A DNA stretch of 64,000 bases from Lobosporangium transversale (lineage: Eukaryota; Mortierellomycota; Mortierellomycetes; Mortierellales; Mortierellaceae): assembly GCF_002105155.1 (NCBI RefSeq), contig NW_019028984.1, forward strand, positions 806,001 to 870,000. Reading direction: 5' to 3'. Shown here one piece after another: positions 24,518-37,157 of this stretch. The translations under genes and the position numbers were made by a program. The notes under the pieces were generated by a model. The model saw only the letters and a program-made list of their open reading frames with translations, did not search any database and was not told where the DNA came from. Every line of letters starts with the position of its first letter. Positions within the stretch are counted from its first letter, which is position 1.

Positions 24518-26221
24518 ATGTCCCACATCAACACAAATATATCGCCTCTTGACATCCCTCATATCATCGAAAACATTGCCCAGTATCTATTGCCTCAAGA
24601 TTTGGCAAAATGTCTCTCGGTTTGCAAGGATTGGTCATGGAACTTCGCTCCGGTTCTTTGGAGAGAACCAAAGATTGTGAACTCAAATGACTGGCAGTTC
24701 AGGGCACTGAATTGTTATCAAAAACACATACGCATACTTCATACCAGCCTCTTTGATCCCATGACGATTGACTCTCTTCGCCAGTGGCCGTGGCCTTCCC
24801 TCAACATCCAAAAACTGGTGTATGTACATGTACGGAACTATGAGCTTTCTTATTCCCAGTCACTCGAGATTTTGCAGTGGTTGTCAACGTTGACATCACT
24901 TGAAACATTAGAATTAATCGTAGCCCAGAATGAACAACCGTTACTGTTTGACCAAATGGCCCATGTTCTTTCGACCTCGTTCCCCAACTTGCGGAACATG
25001 GTATTGATGCCTGTGGTATGCTCCATGCGAGATATTTATCAGATTGTGAAAGCATGCTCGAGGTGTGAGTACGTTCTGATTCGTCCGAGTGCGATATACA
25101 AAAATGACGCATCTGACGAGGTGGATATTTCCAGAAAGACGCTGGAAGAAATGCCGTCTACTAATATTCGACGGCTTTGCCTGAATATAAACGGTATGAG
25201 TAGAGAGTTCCCGTTTGTAGCCTTGTTGAGAAAATGTCCGTTACTACAGGAGTTGACTATTGAGGGGAAGCATGATCCGGAGCTCTTTAGGGACCTGACC
25301 ATGATGATCAAAGGAAAAGAACTCTCACAGCTTAAATGCCTTCACTTGGTAGTCTACGATTGGACTTACGACCAGGAGAGCCTCGTGATTGAATTGTTCA
25401 GGTTCACAGATCCGATATTTGACAGTCATGGTGGAACGGATACCTTGAAGAATGATAGGCTGCGCAGTTACAACAATAGCAAAACAAATGACGGCAACAG
25501 TAATAGCGAGGCCAAAAGTGGCCTTGAGTCTCTTAGGATGCATTTGGGATTATAAAGTTCGCTGGCCCTTATAAAACACCACTTTGCCACACTTACAACG
25601 ATCGTAAATTACCAGGAATGCTCGATCCAGATGCTTCACAGATTTCTCAACGACCTCCCCAACCTTCGATCAATATCGGCCACTGCTTCTTTTAGTATGC
25701 CTCAAGATATCGATCAAGACTATCTTAAAATTGAACATCAGCGTCCTCAGCCGATTTTCAATTTAGAAAACTTGGATTTATTGCTCAACATAGACGCCTT
25801 GGTTGTTATGGCCCATGTTAATACTAGCGAGTGGATCAAAGCACCATTTTCACAGAAGTGGCTCGATTTCTTCTTTTCGTTACTTGGCAGACTTGAAGGA
25901 TTGAAGAGGATGTCTTTACGTTCCTTGGACAATCATGCTGGACAACTTTTACTCTTGAAGAATGGATACTTGAGTCGGCTTGGAAATCTCAAGCAACTGA
26001 GAGAGCTACAGTATGGAATTTCATTTTCGCCATGGTATGAGTGGGGGAAAGAGGAAGCAAGATGGATCTTAGAGCATTGGCCAAGGCTTTGCTGTATGGA
26101 TGTGCTAGATATACAAGAGCTAGACGCTATATCTGGCGACTTTAAAGAGGAAATGTTGACTCAAAAGCCGCTGATGGAGATGCGATCTTCGTTCGTCATT
26201 TATCCTCGCTCTTTTTTTTAA
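24518..26221 (+). pseudogene. F-box/LRR protein gene interrupted by one in-frame TAA
   Basis: This appears to be a substrate adaptor of an SCF ubiquitin ligase. The N-terminal F-box-like segment runs IIENIAQYLLPQDLAKCLSV with VCKDWSWNFAPVLWRE. Leucine-rich repeats follow (FPNLRNMVLMPV, CPLLQELTIEG, LSQLKCLHLVV). The frame from 24518 stops at TAA 25553-25555 after LESLRMHLGL. The same frame then reopens immediately with SSLALIKHHFATLTTI and LHRFLNDLPNLRSIS, and runs to 26221 with further LRR text. An intact relative would be about 567 residues. I found no GT-AG intron that removes the stop while keeping frame. Options are a recent pseudogene, a strain polymorphism, readthrough, or a sequence error. 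An upstream ATG at 24458 would add a hydrophobic leader and is less likely. Confidence 0.78.
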
Positions 26222-27123
26222 TGGAAATCATACTCAGTCTTACCTATTGATCATTGAGGTTCACGATGTTGTAATTCACTCACTAAAGCTTGTGAATGAA
26301 AACTGCGTATGAATGAAGCATCAAAAATACCTATTGTCCATGCCTCTTGATTCACCATTGAGATTGTTCCACGATAAACAATACAGATCTTTTTCGAAAA
26401 ACAGCATAGGATACCGGTGGATTGGCATCCTATAGTTGATCCTCGACCTAACTTCTGAACCATATTCACTATATATATCTCCTGGAACCAAGAACTCGTA
26501 TGATATGCCTTCTCATTATAATATTACTTACTAACCTCTACTAGTTGTTTTATTCATATTATGCAGGTAGCGGTATTAGACTATCTACAGATCCACAATG
26601 ATTGTCAACAATAGCATCGCTTGAACCTCTGCGGTGATTTTTTATTTTTTGTCGCAAACTCACTATCCAAGTTAAGAGCCGTGAGTATTCTTTGTTCTTT
26701 GTGAAGCATTCAATTGAGTGTAGAGGCGTATTTGGGATGTGAATGCTATCTCTTTGAATCTCCCAATCCAACAGGCGAACAATGGGGTCAAAGTGGACCG
26801 TTGACTTCTGGCCTTGACTGAGCAACGCATTTGTCACTTTAAATTTTATGGCCCATCAGTAAAATTTTTGGAACTTTTGCCTCATCGTTTTAAATTCCAT
26901 CTAACATTCGAAATCCCTGGTAATAATGAATAAAGCATCATTGTGCAAGAATGCCCCAATATTATTCATCTAAACATCTGTGGCACATTCCTTTTATTTT
27001 TTTTTTCTTTTTCTTACAGTGTTGCTACAGTAAATTCCCCCGTTATTGATCTGTACTATATACACCAGATACAGCGCGCAACGACGAGAGAAAGAAAGAA
27101 AGATAGGAAAAAATCTCTTAGAA
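26222..27123. other. Intergenic region with weak minus-strand exon candidates
   Basis: No supported gene. On the minus strand, a frame from 26837 down to a GTGAGT donor near 26664 and another at 26469-26251 read like protein (for example IHIPNTPLHSIECF and GRGSTIGCQSTGILCC). They could be two exons of a small unrecognised gene or a remnant. I cannot join them with confidence. Confidence 0.3.
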
Positions 27124-27438
27124 ATGTCACTGCTCTCCTACATTCTTCAGAACCCTCTCTTCCAGATACTCTTCTCACTCACGATCTGGTCCTTGATACT
27201 CGGCATTCCACTCTTGATTCTCTCCATTGCTTTTTATTATATGGCTCGAGGAACTGGAAATGTTGCAGGCTTCGTAGTCGATAAAGCCACAAAGCGAGTT
27301 CGACAGTACCAACAGGAGCAAAGGAAACAGGACGATCTACTCATGGATTTTGGTCAAAGTAGTAGCACGAGTAGTAACAATAGTAGTAATTGGAATTCTC
27401 ATGACGTGTATAAGAGAACAGGTGTAGGAGCAGCATAA
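27124..27438 (+). CDS. Small single-pass membrane protein, unknown function
   Basis: A single-exon ORF of 104 residues. It begins MSLLSYIL, with a long hydrophobic segment (residues about 10-40, including IWSLILGIPLLILSIAFYYM), then a basic amphipathic stretch (VVDKATKRVRQYQQEQRK) and a Ser/Asn-rich tail. I chose the ATG at 27124, after an A-rich GAA-AG leader. The in-frame ATG at 27046 would add a basic, unlikely extension. I do not recognise the family. The shape is that of a small ER or lipid-droplet membrane protein, but this is only inference. Confidence 0.55.
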   Translation: MSLLSYILQNPLFQILFSLTIWSLILGIPLLILSIAFYYMARGTGNVAGFVVDKATKRVRQYQQEQRKQDDLLMDFGQSSSTSSNNSSNWNSHDVYKRTGVGAA

Positions 27439-27823
27439 AATATAAAAGAAAAGAGTGTAAAAAAAGACCTTGTTAGTTATTAATTACCGTTGCTTGAATA
27501 CACATCTACACCGTTCAGAACGGTTCCTCACTCTAGACTGACAACAGCGACGAGAAGTGCAAAAAGTATCTCAAGGATAAATTGTGTACCGTCTATTCAA
27601 TGTCGATTAGGAAATATGCTTAAAGTTCTGAGCAGCGCCACATTTTGATAACACCTGATTACCAATGTGCCATTCCCATACTTCTTTATATCCCTGCCTT
27701 CGATCCATGCTACAGCATCGAAATCGAACATTGGGATATTGCTATTTTTATTTTATATAGATCTTTATGCAATTATAAGGAGCGTTGATACAAGAAAGGT
27801 ATTTGAGAGCAGATAAACAGTTG
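27439..27823. other. Intergenic spacer between convergent genes
   Basis: A 385-bp spacer between the stop of the small membrane protein and the stop of the minus-strand lipid phosphatase. Only 3' flanks are expected; no ORF is supported. Confidence 0.4.
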
Positions 27824-29840
27824 TCATGTTCTTTGACTGGTAGGTCCACGGCGTCCTTGCTCATATGCTGCGGGTGATTCATATTTTATACTGCCATTGG
27901 CACTGGCGTTGCTGTTGTTGCCTCCAGTTAAGTCATGGAGACTTGTTCCCGACTGATTGTCTAGTTGCACTTGATCCCGGCTGTATGATCCTGCCCCCCC
28001 AACGTTATGCAAGAACGACTCCCGATGGTCTTCCGTTTCAGGGTTGCAATCTTCATCCTCCAGACGTTGATGCTGATGATGTGACAACATTGTTGTGGGC
28101 AGCAATTCCTCGATAACACGTGGTGCAAAAGGTCGACCACATTTGTCAACAGCCAACGAAGGATAATATTGGCGGTACGCGAAGATCGCAAATACTGATC
28201 CGATAATCGCTCCAATTGTAACGTCATGCCAATGGTGTCTGTAATCACATACACGCGAGGTGGCGATCAATGCAGCTAAGATCATAGGTGCCAGTACCAC
28301 AAGAGACTTGTAGGTGTGACCACGCTCGTCAAACAAATGAAGCTTTCCTGCAAGGTACATGGAGAGATATCCAAGACCGCCGAATGAGAAAGATGAGTGT
28401 CCGGATGGAAATGACTTGAAGCCATCCCGCAAAAGCTCGGTTCTTGTACAAATTGTTGAATTTGAAAGCATATTGACGGGATCGGAAAGTTGAGCCAATG
28501 GCGTTCCCTGATAGTCATTGTCATAGAGGCTAAGGCATCGATCTAGAAAGTCAGGTCGAGGTCGTCCTACTGCGATCTATAGCCATTGTTGGATCAGGAT
28601 GGAAAAGAAGTGGCCACGCTTAGTAAGCGAGTTCATGTTTTTAATCCTATTTGCCATCCCTAGTTTAATGTGTGTGATGACAGTCCTGACTGTCAAATGA
28701 CACTTGACTAAGGTCGTGCTCTGCAAAAAAGAGGTTCATAGGTCCACTTCTTTTTTCTTCTTCCTTGCCTCCTTGCCAACAATAAAGACCCATTGGTCTC
28801 ATGTGTGCCTCGTATCATCCAATTGATATATCATTTCATGGTGGCGAAAAGCGAGAGCTTCAATAATACTATCAATTAATTTGTACGCGCCTCTGCCGTA
28901 ATATTTCTTCCCTTTCTGTCAAGACGAAGCTCTTATGTGCAAAATAATAAAAAATATATACTTTTGTGATTGTTTTTCTGAAAGCGAAAAGATGAAGCTG
29001 CTAAAATGTCTCCTTGAAATAACAATTTGCGTAATTGTCCAATCGAGTAGATTGAATATATCCATTTAAAAAAATAAAAAAAAATAAATTACCCCCCCCG
29101 CAGCTTTGACTCCTCTCCTGTTGTCCAAGGTTCAAGTGTCGTCGCAAAAATTATCCTTTACCTTGATACTGTCAGTGACAACGAGGACTAATGCTTGTGC
29201 GAGAAAAAGACCAAGTAGACCATTATGCAAATCAGTGTACGACTTTCTTTGGAAGATGGCAATGCAGCCAATGATGATACCAGGCAAGATGAAAGCAAGG
29301 ACCTAAAAAAAGGGGGGGATGGAGGATTGAAAGAGAAAAATAAAATAGCCGATTGCTTTGTTAGCTTCTTCTGTCACGAGTGGTCGGAGGGAGGGAAAGG
29401 GAGAGATTGAGTTTAATGAATAGAAAAAAGCATTCATTCGGCGTGGATAGTCTAGTCAAATTGAGACCCTGCTTCTCCAAATTGAGCTGCTTCTTTGGAG
29501 GAAGCTCATCGCAGACAGTTATTCTGTTACATCGTGTGCAACCATGGACTAAAGATCTCATTTCATTTGATCCATTAACAAAATCAAACGAATGTTTTTT
29601 TTTTTTTTTTTTTTTCTTTCATTAGAAGTAGCTTACAAAGGCCATCCAGACAGGGACGGTTTCCTTTTTAGCAAAAGGATGCTGTATAGTCGTGTCCCTA
29701 ACAGAGAACTGTCGATGGAATGGCTCGAAGGTATCGATATAAGCGAATGTAGCAAGGACAATAATGACAAGGACCCAGTCCTTGCCATAAGACCAGAAAA
29801 GAGCTTTTGTGTGTGCTTTTAGTCGCCACTTGGACACCAT
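27824..29840 (-). CDS. PAP2-family lipid phosphate phosphatase (DPP1/LPP-like)
   Basis: A membrane enzyme that dephosphorylates diacylglycerol pyrophosphate or phosphatidate on the luminal or extracytoplasmic side. Three minus-strand exons, 29637-29840, 29162-29302 and 27824-28576, give 365 residues in frame. The three PAP2 motifs are intact: GRPRPDF (motif 1, just after the second junction), FPSGHSSFSFGG (motif 2, catalytic His) and SRVCDYRHHWHDV (motif 3). Hydrophobic helices precede and follow them: a first one after KDWVLVIIVLATFAYI, then VLAFILPGIIIGCIAIF, LLGLFLAQALVLVVTD, and VVLAPMILAALIAT. A DPP1-like YTDLHNGLLG loop is present. The C-terminal about 90 residues are hydrophilic. Intron 1 holds an oligo-T run, and intron 2 is long (585 bp) with no hidden exon seen. 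Confidence 0.92.
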
Positions 29841-30602
29841 ATTGTAGGTTCGTTAGGATAAAGGACCAGATAAAGAGGTGTCTATGATTTGAACCCAAAC
29901 AATCTGGGAAACACAGGAGTAGAGGAAATAAATTGAAAGAAGGAGAGAGGAGAATGAATGAGAAGATGAAAGAAAGAAAGAAAGAGAGAAAGAGAGAAAG
30001 AGAGAGAGAGAGAGGAGAGAGAGGAGAGAGAGGAGAGAGAGAAGGAGAAGAGAGGGAATGAGGGAGAATAAAAAGAAATCCGAAGTGAAGAAAAGCTGTA
30101 TGGAAACCCAAGAAAACAAGGAAAAATAAATTTGCATGGCATGCTAGGGATTCTTGCAATGCCGCGGGAAAATTACAGATGCGGCTGTGGTAACGTCTCT
30201 CTTGAGGCAACCAGAGCTTGTCCACATTGTTTGGCTGGACTCACACATTCAAAAATTCATAGCACAGTAAGAGACAGTAAACCCTTTATTTTATTCCTTT
30301 TACCACTTTCATGTTCCTATCCTTCTCTCTCATTTGCTCAAAGCTCAATGTTCCTGGGGCTGGCTAGGTGGTCACATGAGACGCTGTACTACCCAAAAGC
30401 CCAAAAATAGCGTAACGCCTCTTTATTTGTCATCCGCACTACTGAGGCTGTGCTCTTTATTTTATTCCGAAATCGCACTTTTGAATCAGTACCACCTTTT
30501 CATTATATTACAACTTTGAATATACATGCTTTATTTCAGGCAAGGGAAGGAAAAGCCCTTTGATAAAGCGCTTATCTGATTACTTGATAGTTTAACCACC
30601 GT
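29841..30602. other. Intergenic region with GA-rich microsatellite
   Basis: Between the start of the minus-strand lipid phosphatase and the stop of the TMEM184 gene. The main feature is a purine tract at about 29935-30065 of GAAA and GAGA units (CT-rich on the other strand), which may belong to the phosphatase promoter. Long frames over it are translations of the simple repeat only. Confidence 0.5.
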
Positions 30603-33500
30603 CTAAGGGCCAATAAAATCTATATATTCCTCTGTAATGTCAAATACAAAATGAACTTGTTGTGGTAGCCCAGGTGGCTGTTGCTGTAACTTGTGTGAAA
30701 AAGGATCCAAGCGATTAGAATCTTGTTGCTGCGGCTCGTCAGCTGCTTGTTGATAAGATTCAAATCCAAATTCCTTTGCATCAAACTGCTCTGGCTTGGG
30801 GTGCCCAGATCGCCGCATCTCTCTCCGAGGCTTTCGCTGAGGTATATAACCGTTCACATTGTCAATGCATCCATATCTCCATTGCACCATCCCGCCTTCT
30901 CCTTTCAATAATGGCGCTGGAGATGACGTAGGTAGAGTTGCATACATATTCATCGATCTATCTACCGTTTCGCCTGTCGTCTGTGGTATCGGTGTAGAGA
31001 CAGGCAACGTGGTAAACATGGTCCATCCTTCTCTTCCAAAGATGGACGATATGCCTTTAGAAACCAAACTAGACCTGTTTTTCCCCTGTGAAAGCCACGT
31101 GCTATCCTTGATTTTCTTGAAATTGTATGCATCATCTTTACTAATAAGCACCTGCTGCTTACTGGGATCGTAAACATCAATGGCTGGGAAATTATAATCA
31201 CCATACTCCATTTGTTTACTAGCGTCATAGAGCTCTTCAATATCATCATCATCATCTCCTATACCATAGAAATGCAGACTAGGAGCACGGTCAGGTAGCT
31301 GAGGCCTTGAAAGCCCCCTCTTACTACTACTATCATGGATTCCGGACGAATCGTGGCGAACCGTCCTCTCAGTCATGGGACCAACGGGGGATTCGGGTTC
31401 TGGTAACCAGTATTTGGTCTGCCCTCCTTGACTGTATCGAAGGCCAGCAGCAATTCGTCCATCTCGGCTTTTACCTACGGTGGCCATACCTTCGGATGGC
31501 TCGAATGTCCGATATGTGAAGCGCGTACCCTTCAGAGTCTCAAGGGAGTCCTGAATGATATCTTGTATGCCACACGCATCTCGAATAGCGTAATAGACTG
31601 GCATCCTCGCAGACTGTATATCGGTTTCTGTGTAGTCTCTATGTGAGAAGGCATACCTGAAAGAAATATAGAGGCGAATGAACGTTAAAAAAAACAAAAG
31701 TAGAAAGTAAAATAAACGAAAAATGTTAGAAAGCAAAAACCAGTCAACGTCAAAGTATTAAAAAAAACATTAGTTTCAATTTACCAATGGCCAAGTGCTG
31801 CAAAAACCATTTCGAAGCATATTAAAAAGTCCTGGATCGCAACGGCAATTTCAGGCGAGGCTAAAAAGCAAGTATTGGCATCTTTGATTAGCCTATCTTT
31901 ATCAAATTGATAGGTCTAGAAAAATGGGCGCAAATCAAGCTCAGAATAGACTTACTGTTACTCATCAGGCCAGTTGCCACCAAAAGAGAGATGGCAAATC
32001 CTTGCCAAAAGGAAAAGAAAATAACCACCTTGATAGACAAAAACTTGGGAATTGGTCTGTCCCATTTAAAAGAAAATAAATAAATAAATAAGAAGATAAA
32101 TTTGAAAATAGAGAGAGAGGAAGAAAATGAAAGAGCAAAAGAATGAAAGAACAAAGAGATAAAAATAAAGATGAGGTTGCTGTGATTACCGAAACTCTTC
32201 AAGATCATCCTGTGTAGCCATAAAGAAGACACCCAAGCAGTACAGACTAAGACAGACACTCAGGTTATAGATGAACGATACCCAAAAGTACCCTGATTCG
32301 AGTGAAATGGACCCATCATTGTAAGCGCCATTGGACTTAAGAAGCATGGTAGCTGCTGCTAGCACAGGCTTAACATAGACATATTGCAGAATCCCACGCT
32401 TGATGAACAAGAACGAGTATGGATCGCCCACCTAAAGGAACATGCAATGTGCATGTATGATGTGAGCTTGCAAAGGATCTTCAAATACCGGTTAAGAAAG
32501 GAAGGAAGGGCTTTGATTCTGTTTTCCTTTATTGACCTTACATCGATCTCTTTGTGCCAAAGGCAGACTGGAAAAAGGTGCTTCGTGTAGGGCCTTCCAT
32601 GAAGCATCAATAACAATGAACGTTCGCCTCCAAGGTAGGACACAAGTAAGCCAAAAAAGCAATAAATAACAAAAGCCTATAAATATAAAAACAAATGTTA
32701 ATCCAAAAAGTCTGTACACAAATGTAAAACAAACAACAACGCGCTAATGTACATCGCTTATACGATTTTTTTTTTTTTAGTTGTGGTTACTTTTATTTTG
32801 TAACTCTTATTATTACCTCGTAAATGTCCCTTAGAGCATCGACATAAAAGGCCATACTGAGAGACACAAGCGATATCCATGAGGATATGGCGAATATAGG
32901 AACCCTGCTCATGTGTACATATGTGGTTAAATCAATCAGTTGCGCCGATCATAAAAAACCGTTCCAAAAGTGAGTACACAGGAGAAAGTAAATGAGTGAG
33001 AATCTTTTACATGCACAAGAAAGAAAAACTGCAGGGGCAAGGGGTTCATGACATGTCATGCCATGTCACAGTGCCTATTTTCTTTTCTCTCTTCCTTGGA
33101 CACAGACACGCATACTCCTATTATTGATGCTCTTATTGACGTCGCACCATATTATTGTACAATCGCGCATTTGGCGAATGCAAATCAAATTCTATGATCG
33201 TTGCTAAGCAAACTCACTTGACATGCCAGGCGCATGAAATGAATATACGCAGACCCAAACAAGTAACAGCATCAGTCAACCACACCCGGAAAAGCTGAGC
33301 ACATTCGGAGGAAAAGGGGGCGAGGCAAAGTGAGGGAGACGAGGTGAAGCAATGAGCTGACAGAAAAACTGAAGGAAAAGGAGATATCCGCAGCAACGCG
33401 TTGCATTCTTTTAATGTGAATATTTTTTTTCCGTTCGACTTACATTAATAAGATCCTCACAACATATCGTTGCAATAGCTGAAAGTCATTCAGCATTAAG

Positions 33501-33532
<32 letters not shown>

Positions 33533-33894
33533 GACCAAGAAAAAAAGAAAAAATAAACACACATGACAGGGTTAGTTGGAGAAGAAGGAACAGAGAGGCA
33601 GGAAGATCTGCAGGATTCTGTAAGCGACCGGAAAAGGTTTGCGGTAACGTGTATTATCCCGATGCTCCGATTGTCATTAAAAAAATTGAAATCAGATTCC
33701 ATTCTTACCGGCTTGCGATAGTGCTTAAGCTGCATCCAGATTGCCACCATTGAGATCATGGTCGCAGTGAATGCAAAACCCCCCGCAGCCCATACTGCAA
33801 TTGAAGGCAGTTCCGCGCCCGAACCCCCCGTTGAGGGAACACCGATTGAGTCGGGGTCAGTCAAAAGCAAAGTAGTAGTATTGGCATCGGTCAT
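30603..33894 (-). CDS. OST-alpha / TMEM184 (DUF300) seven-helix membrane protein
   Basis: Family members include organic-solute transporter alpha and the TMEM184 proteins; fungal members are uncharacterised vacuolar or endomembrane proteins. Eight minus-strand exons, 33709-33894, 33444-33478, 32817-32904, 32542-32676, 32190-32431, 31956-32056, 31785-31896 and 30603-31656, give 650 residues with correct phase at every junction. Signatures in order are LKHYRKP, RYVVRILLMVPIFAISSW, YVDALRDIYEAFVIYCFFG, SYLGGERSL, GILQYVYVKPVLA, FIYNLSVCLSLYCL, PKFLSIKVVIFFSFWQGF, and the tail HWYAFSHRDYTE with the DACGIQDIIQDSLETLKG block. The cytosolic C-terminus is about 300 residues, hydrophilic and Gln-rich. 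The 35-nt second exon is a genuine micro-exon. An ATG inside the last intron (31736) is not the start. Confidence 0.93.
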
Positions 33895-34333
33895 TGCTTG
33901 AGACGCTTGATGAATAAATTGAGAGAATAAGCAACAAATGATTGAGAGAAGTGAAAAAAAAAAAAAAAAAAAAAAAAATGCGCCGAAGGCTGCGCGTGTA
34001 CAAGCGCAAACAATAGGCAAAAAAAAAAAAAAAAAAAAAAAAAGAGTAATAGTAGAGTGATCTTGAAAATACAAGCAAAGGGCTTGGAGTTTGTGTTTTC
34101 TCTGGCAATGTTTTGTTGGAGCAATAAATGACAAAAGGAGAAAAGAGTACACGACTTTTAGCCACGTTCTTTTTTAGAAGCTGTGCAAAGAGCTTTCACA
34201 ACTGATGGTTGTTGATTGTCACAGGCTGGTACAAGGAACAGATACAGGTACAAGTACAGGTACAGAAAGAAAGTAGAACAAGTAAAGCAGCTAAAATGAT
34301 AAGCAGTTTCAAAGTGGAGACAGAATCAGAAGG

Positions 34334-34367
<34 letters not shown>

Positions 34368-34794
34368 ATCAGAGCAAGGATCAGACTTGGTAAACTAAAA
34401 TACAAAGGAATACCGGGGAAGGAGGCACAGCAAAATGGATTGTATATGGGCTGTATGGTTGTAATGACAGCGAAAGAGAATAAAGAAGAGAGAAAGAAGA
34501 GAAAGGAATAAGCCCACAGTGCCACTTGTTATACCTCAAGAGAATCAAAGCACAGCTTTATGCATTAAGTTACAAAGTTAGTAATCTACATTGCAATAGT
34601 ACATGTTTAAGGCAAAGCCCTATCAGATGTGCCTTCATGTCTCTAGCACAACATTCTGTTCTTATTGGTCCAACTTTTCTGCCGTGCCTGTTTTTTTTTT
34701 TTTTGACACCTGATCCATCGCTTTCTCTTGCTCATTCTCATTCTTTTTTTCTCTTTTCTGTCACCTTCTTCTTTGTGTGCCAAGGAAAAAGACA
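33895..34794. promoter_or_regulatory. Divergent promoter region between TMEM184 and PP5 genes
   Basis: A 0.9 kb region separating two divergent genes. It contains three long oligo-A runs (near 33955-33978, 34020-34043 and 34336-34365), a small GGTACA tandem repeat near 34240-34263, and a T run near 34690. No supported ORF; frames here are homopolymer translations. Confidence 0.45.
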
Positions 34795-36829
34795 ATGGCT
34801 GCCCCTGTTTCAGAAGAAGTTGCTGCAAAAGCAAATGCCATCAAGGAGGAGGCAAATAGCCTCTTTGCAAGTAATTGAGCACGCTTTAGTTGAGTCATTC
34901 GGGAGAGTGAAGGAACAATGACCGCCATTTGCACACTCATTCATTTTTCAAATCCACTTTTTCCGTTAACTTTATCCAGATAAAAAATATGAAGAGGCCA
35001 TCGAAAAGTACACAGAAGCTATCGAGCTAAATCCAAATGTCGCTGCCTTCTACGCCAATCGTGCTTTTGCTCACACTAAGCTGGAAGCCTATGGTGCTGC
35101 CATTCTGTATGTTTACTTTTTATGAATGGAGAATGTCAAGATCAACCCTGTGTGATGGCATTCAGTTGGGCAATGAGCTGGATAATAACGCACCTTATTT
35201 CTTTTGCATTGCCCCTTGTAAAATAGTGATGGTGACAAGGCTGTAGAGGTGGATCCAAAGTATGCTAAAGGTTACTATCGTCGTGGTGTAGGTAAATATG
35301 CGTTGGCTCGATACAAAGAGGCTGCAAAGGATTTTAGGGTTGTCGTCAAGATTGCACCCAACGACAAGGATGCAAAACTCAAGCTCGAGGATTGTGAAAA
35401 GAATGTGGCGAGACTGGCGTTCGAGAAAGCGATTGCCAGTAATGAAGTCGTTAGAAAGGTCTCTGACTCGATCGATACTCAGTCTATCATTGTTGAAGAC
35501 TCATACGATGGTGTCAGGATTGATGATGGTAAGGTCACAAAGGAGTTTGTCGATGATATGATTGAGCGCTTTGTCGCTCAAAAGAAGATTCATAAACGAT
35601 ATGCGTATGAGGTAAGTAGCGGGTACAGTGAATGCAAACAAAACCTAGCCTATAATTTCCTTTCGATCAGATTACAGAAGAATACTGATAATAAACACAT
35701 CTGATACATATTTAGATCATTCTCCAAGCCAGAAAGCATTTTATGGAGCAACCATCGCTTGTGGATGTGACCATCGAAGATGATGCTAAATTGACAATCT
35801 GTGGAGACGTACATGGACAGTTTTATGACTTTATCAACATCTTCAAGCTCAACGGACGCCCTTCAGAAAAACACGCCTATCTGTTCAATGGAGACTTTGT
35901 CGATCGAGGCACATTCTCACTTGAAATCATCCTCACGCTCTTTGCCTACAAGTTGTTGTACCCCACAGGAATGTACTTGACTCGTGGTAATCACGAAACC
36001 GACGACATGAATAAGGTCTATGGATTTGAGGATGAAGTCAAGGCCAAATTTTCGGAGACAATGTTCAAAATCTTTTCCGAGACTTTCACGACTTTACCGT
36101 TGGCTCATTTGGTTCAAAAGAAGATCTTTGTAGTCCATGGAGGCCTGAGCTCGAGAGACGATGTGACGTTAGAGGAGATCCGTAATATTGATCGGATTAC
36201 GAAGGGTCAACCTGGCCAAGGTGGACTTATGTCAGAATTACTCTGGGCAGATCCCCAACCTCAACCAGGAAGGAGTCCAAGTGTTCGTGGCGTTGGACAG
36301 AGATTTGGACCTGATGTCACAGAAAACTTTTGCAAAATGAATAACATCGGTAAGCCTCATCGAAAGAATAGAGATAATAAGCTTAAAAGTGGCAAAGAAG
36401 AAGACCGAAAGATCAAGGACATGCGACTGCGCAACAAATATTGAAGGCGGATGGAAATAATGCATCGTGTCACTCAACTATTCCTGTTCATACGCTCTTT
36501 CTTTTATCAAATAGACATGGTGATTCGAAGCCATGAAGTCAAACAGCAAGGCTATCACGTGGAGCATGATGGCCGTTGTGTTACCATCTTTTCAGCACCA
36601 AACTACTGGTAAGCAATATCAAAAAACATTATTGATCCTCTTACTCCTTAAGAGTTTTACTGACGTTATTTGTGTCACTTATTGTAGCGACTCGGTGGGT
36701 AATAAGGGTGCGTACATTAATGTGACGCCCGACAAGGAAAAGACATACAAACTAGAGTATGTACAATTTGATGCAGTAGAACATCCCAAGACGCAGCCGT
36801 ATTCCAACCGATTCCGTGGGGGATTCTGA
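34795..36829 (+). CDS. PPT1: Serine/threonine protein phosphatase 5 (PPT1/PP5)
   Basis: A Hsp90-associated phosphatase with an autoinhibitory TPR domain. Six exons, 34795-34870, 34980-35106, 35227-35611, 35716-36349, 36515-36608 and 36688-36829, give 485 residues in frame, the expected family length. The TPR region (residues about 8-115) includes [37 protein letters not shown] and YAKGYYRRG. The catalytic core has GDVHGQ, GDFVDRG and RGNHET, followed by [10 protein letters not shown], then SHEVKQQGY and APNYCDSVGN. The metal and phosphate ligands of the PPP family are therefore all present. The C-terminal tail ends [10 protein letters not shown]. Context gives no extra information; the upstream neighbour is divergent. 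Confidence 0.97.
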
Positions 36830-37157
36830 ATCGAGACTGTCTGGATTTCCAGTATCTTGGCACTTGTACTATTGATACGATATTTACTACGTTTGGTTCT
36901 CCTGTCGTATCCGTTCCTTGCCAACAACTACCCCATCTTTAAGATTTATTCTGACTCGATTTAAAAATCAAGGCTAAAAATGCTAAATTAATCGACATAT
37001 GAAGATAGATATGAACAATAAAGCAAACTGTCATAAAAATGGAGTGGATTAAAGAAGTTACTGCAAAGGGAAATAATAATAATAATAATAATAACAATAT
37101 TTATTTGTTTGGTCTTAGTCCGAGTGGGGTATGATAATCTTTACTTTGTATTGACCT
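36830..37157. other. Intergenic spacer between convergent genes
   Basis: A 328-bp spacer between the stops of PP5 and the CBM48 gene. It contains an AAT microsatellite at about 37075-37095. No gene is seen. Confidence 0.45.

Noticed and set aside
29698-30225. Leu/Ser/Phe-rich minus-strand ORFs
   Set aside because: They translate a GA/CT microsatellite upstream of the lipid phosphatase.
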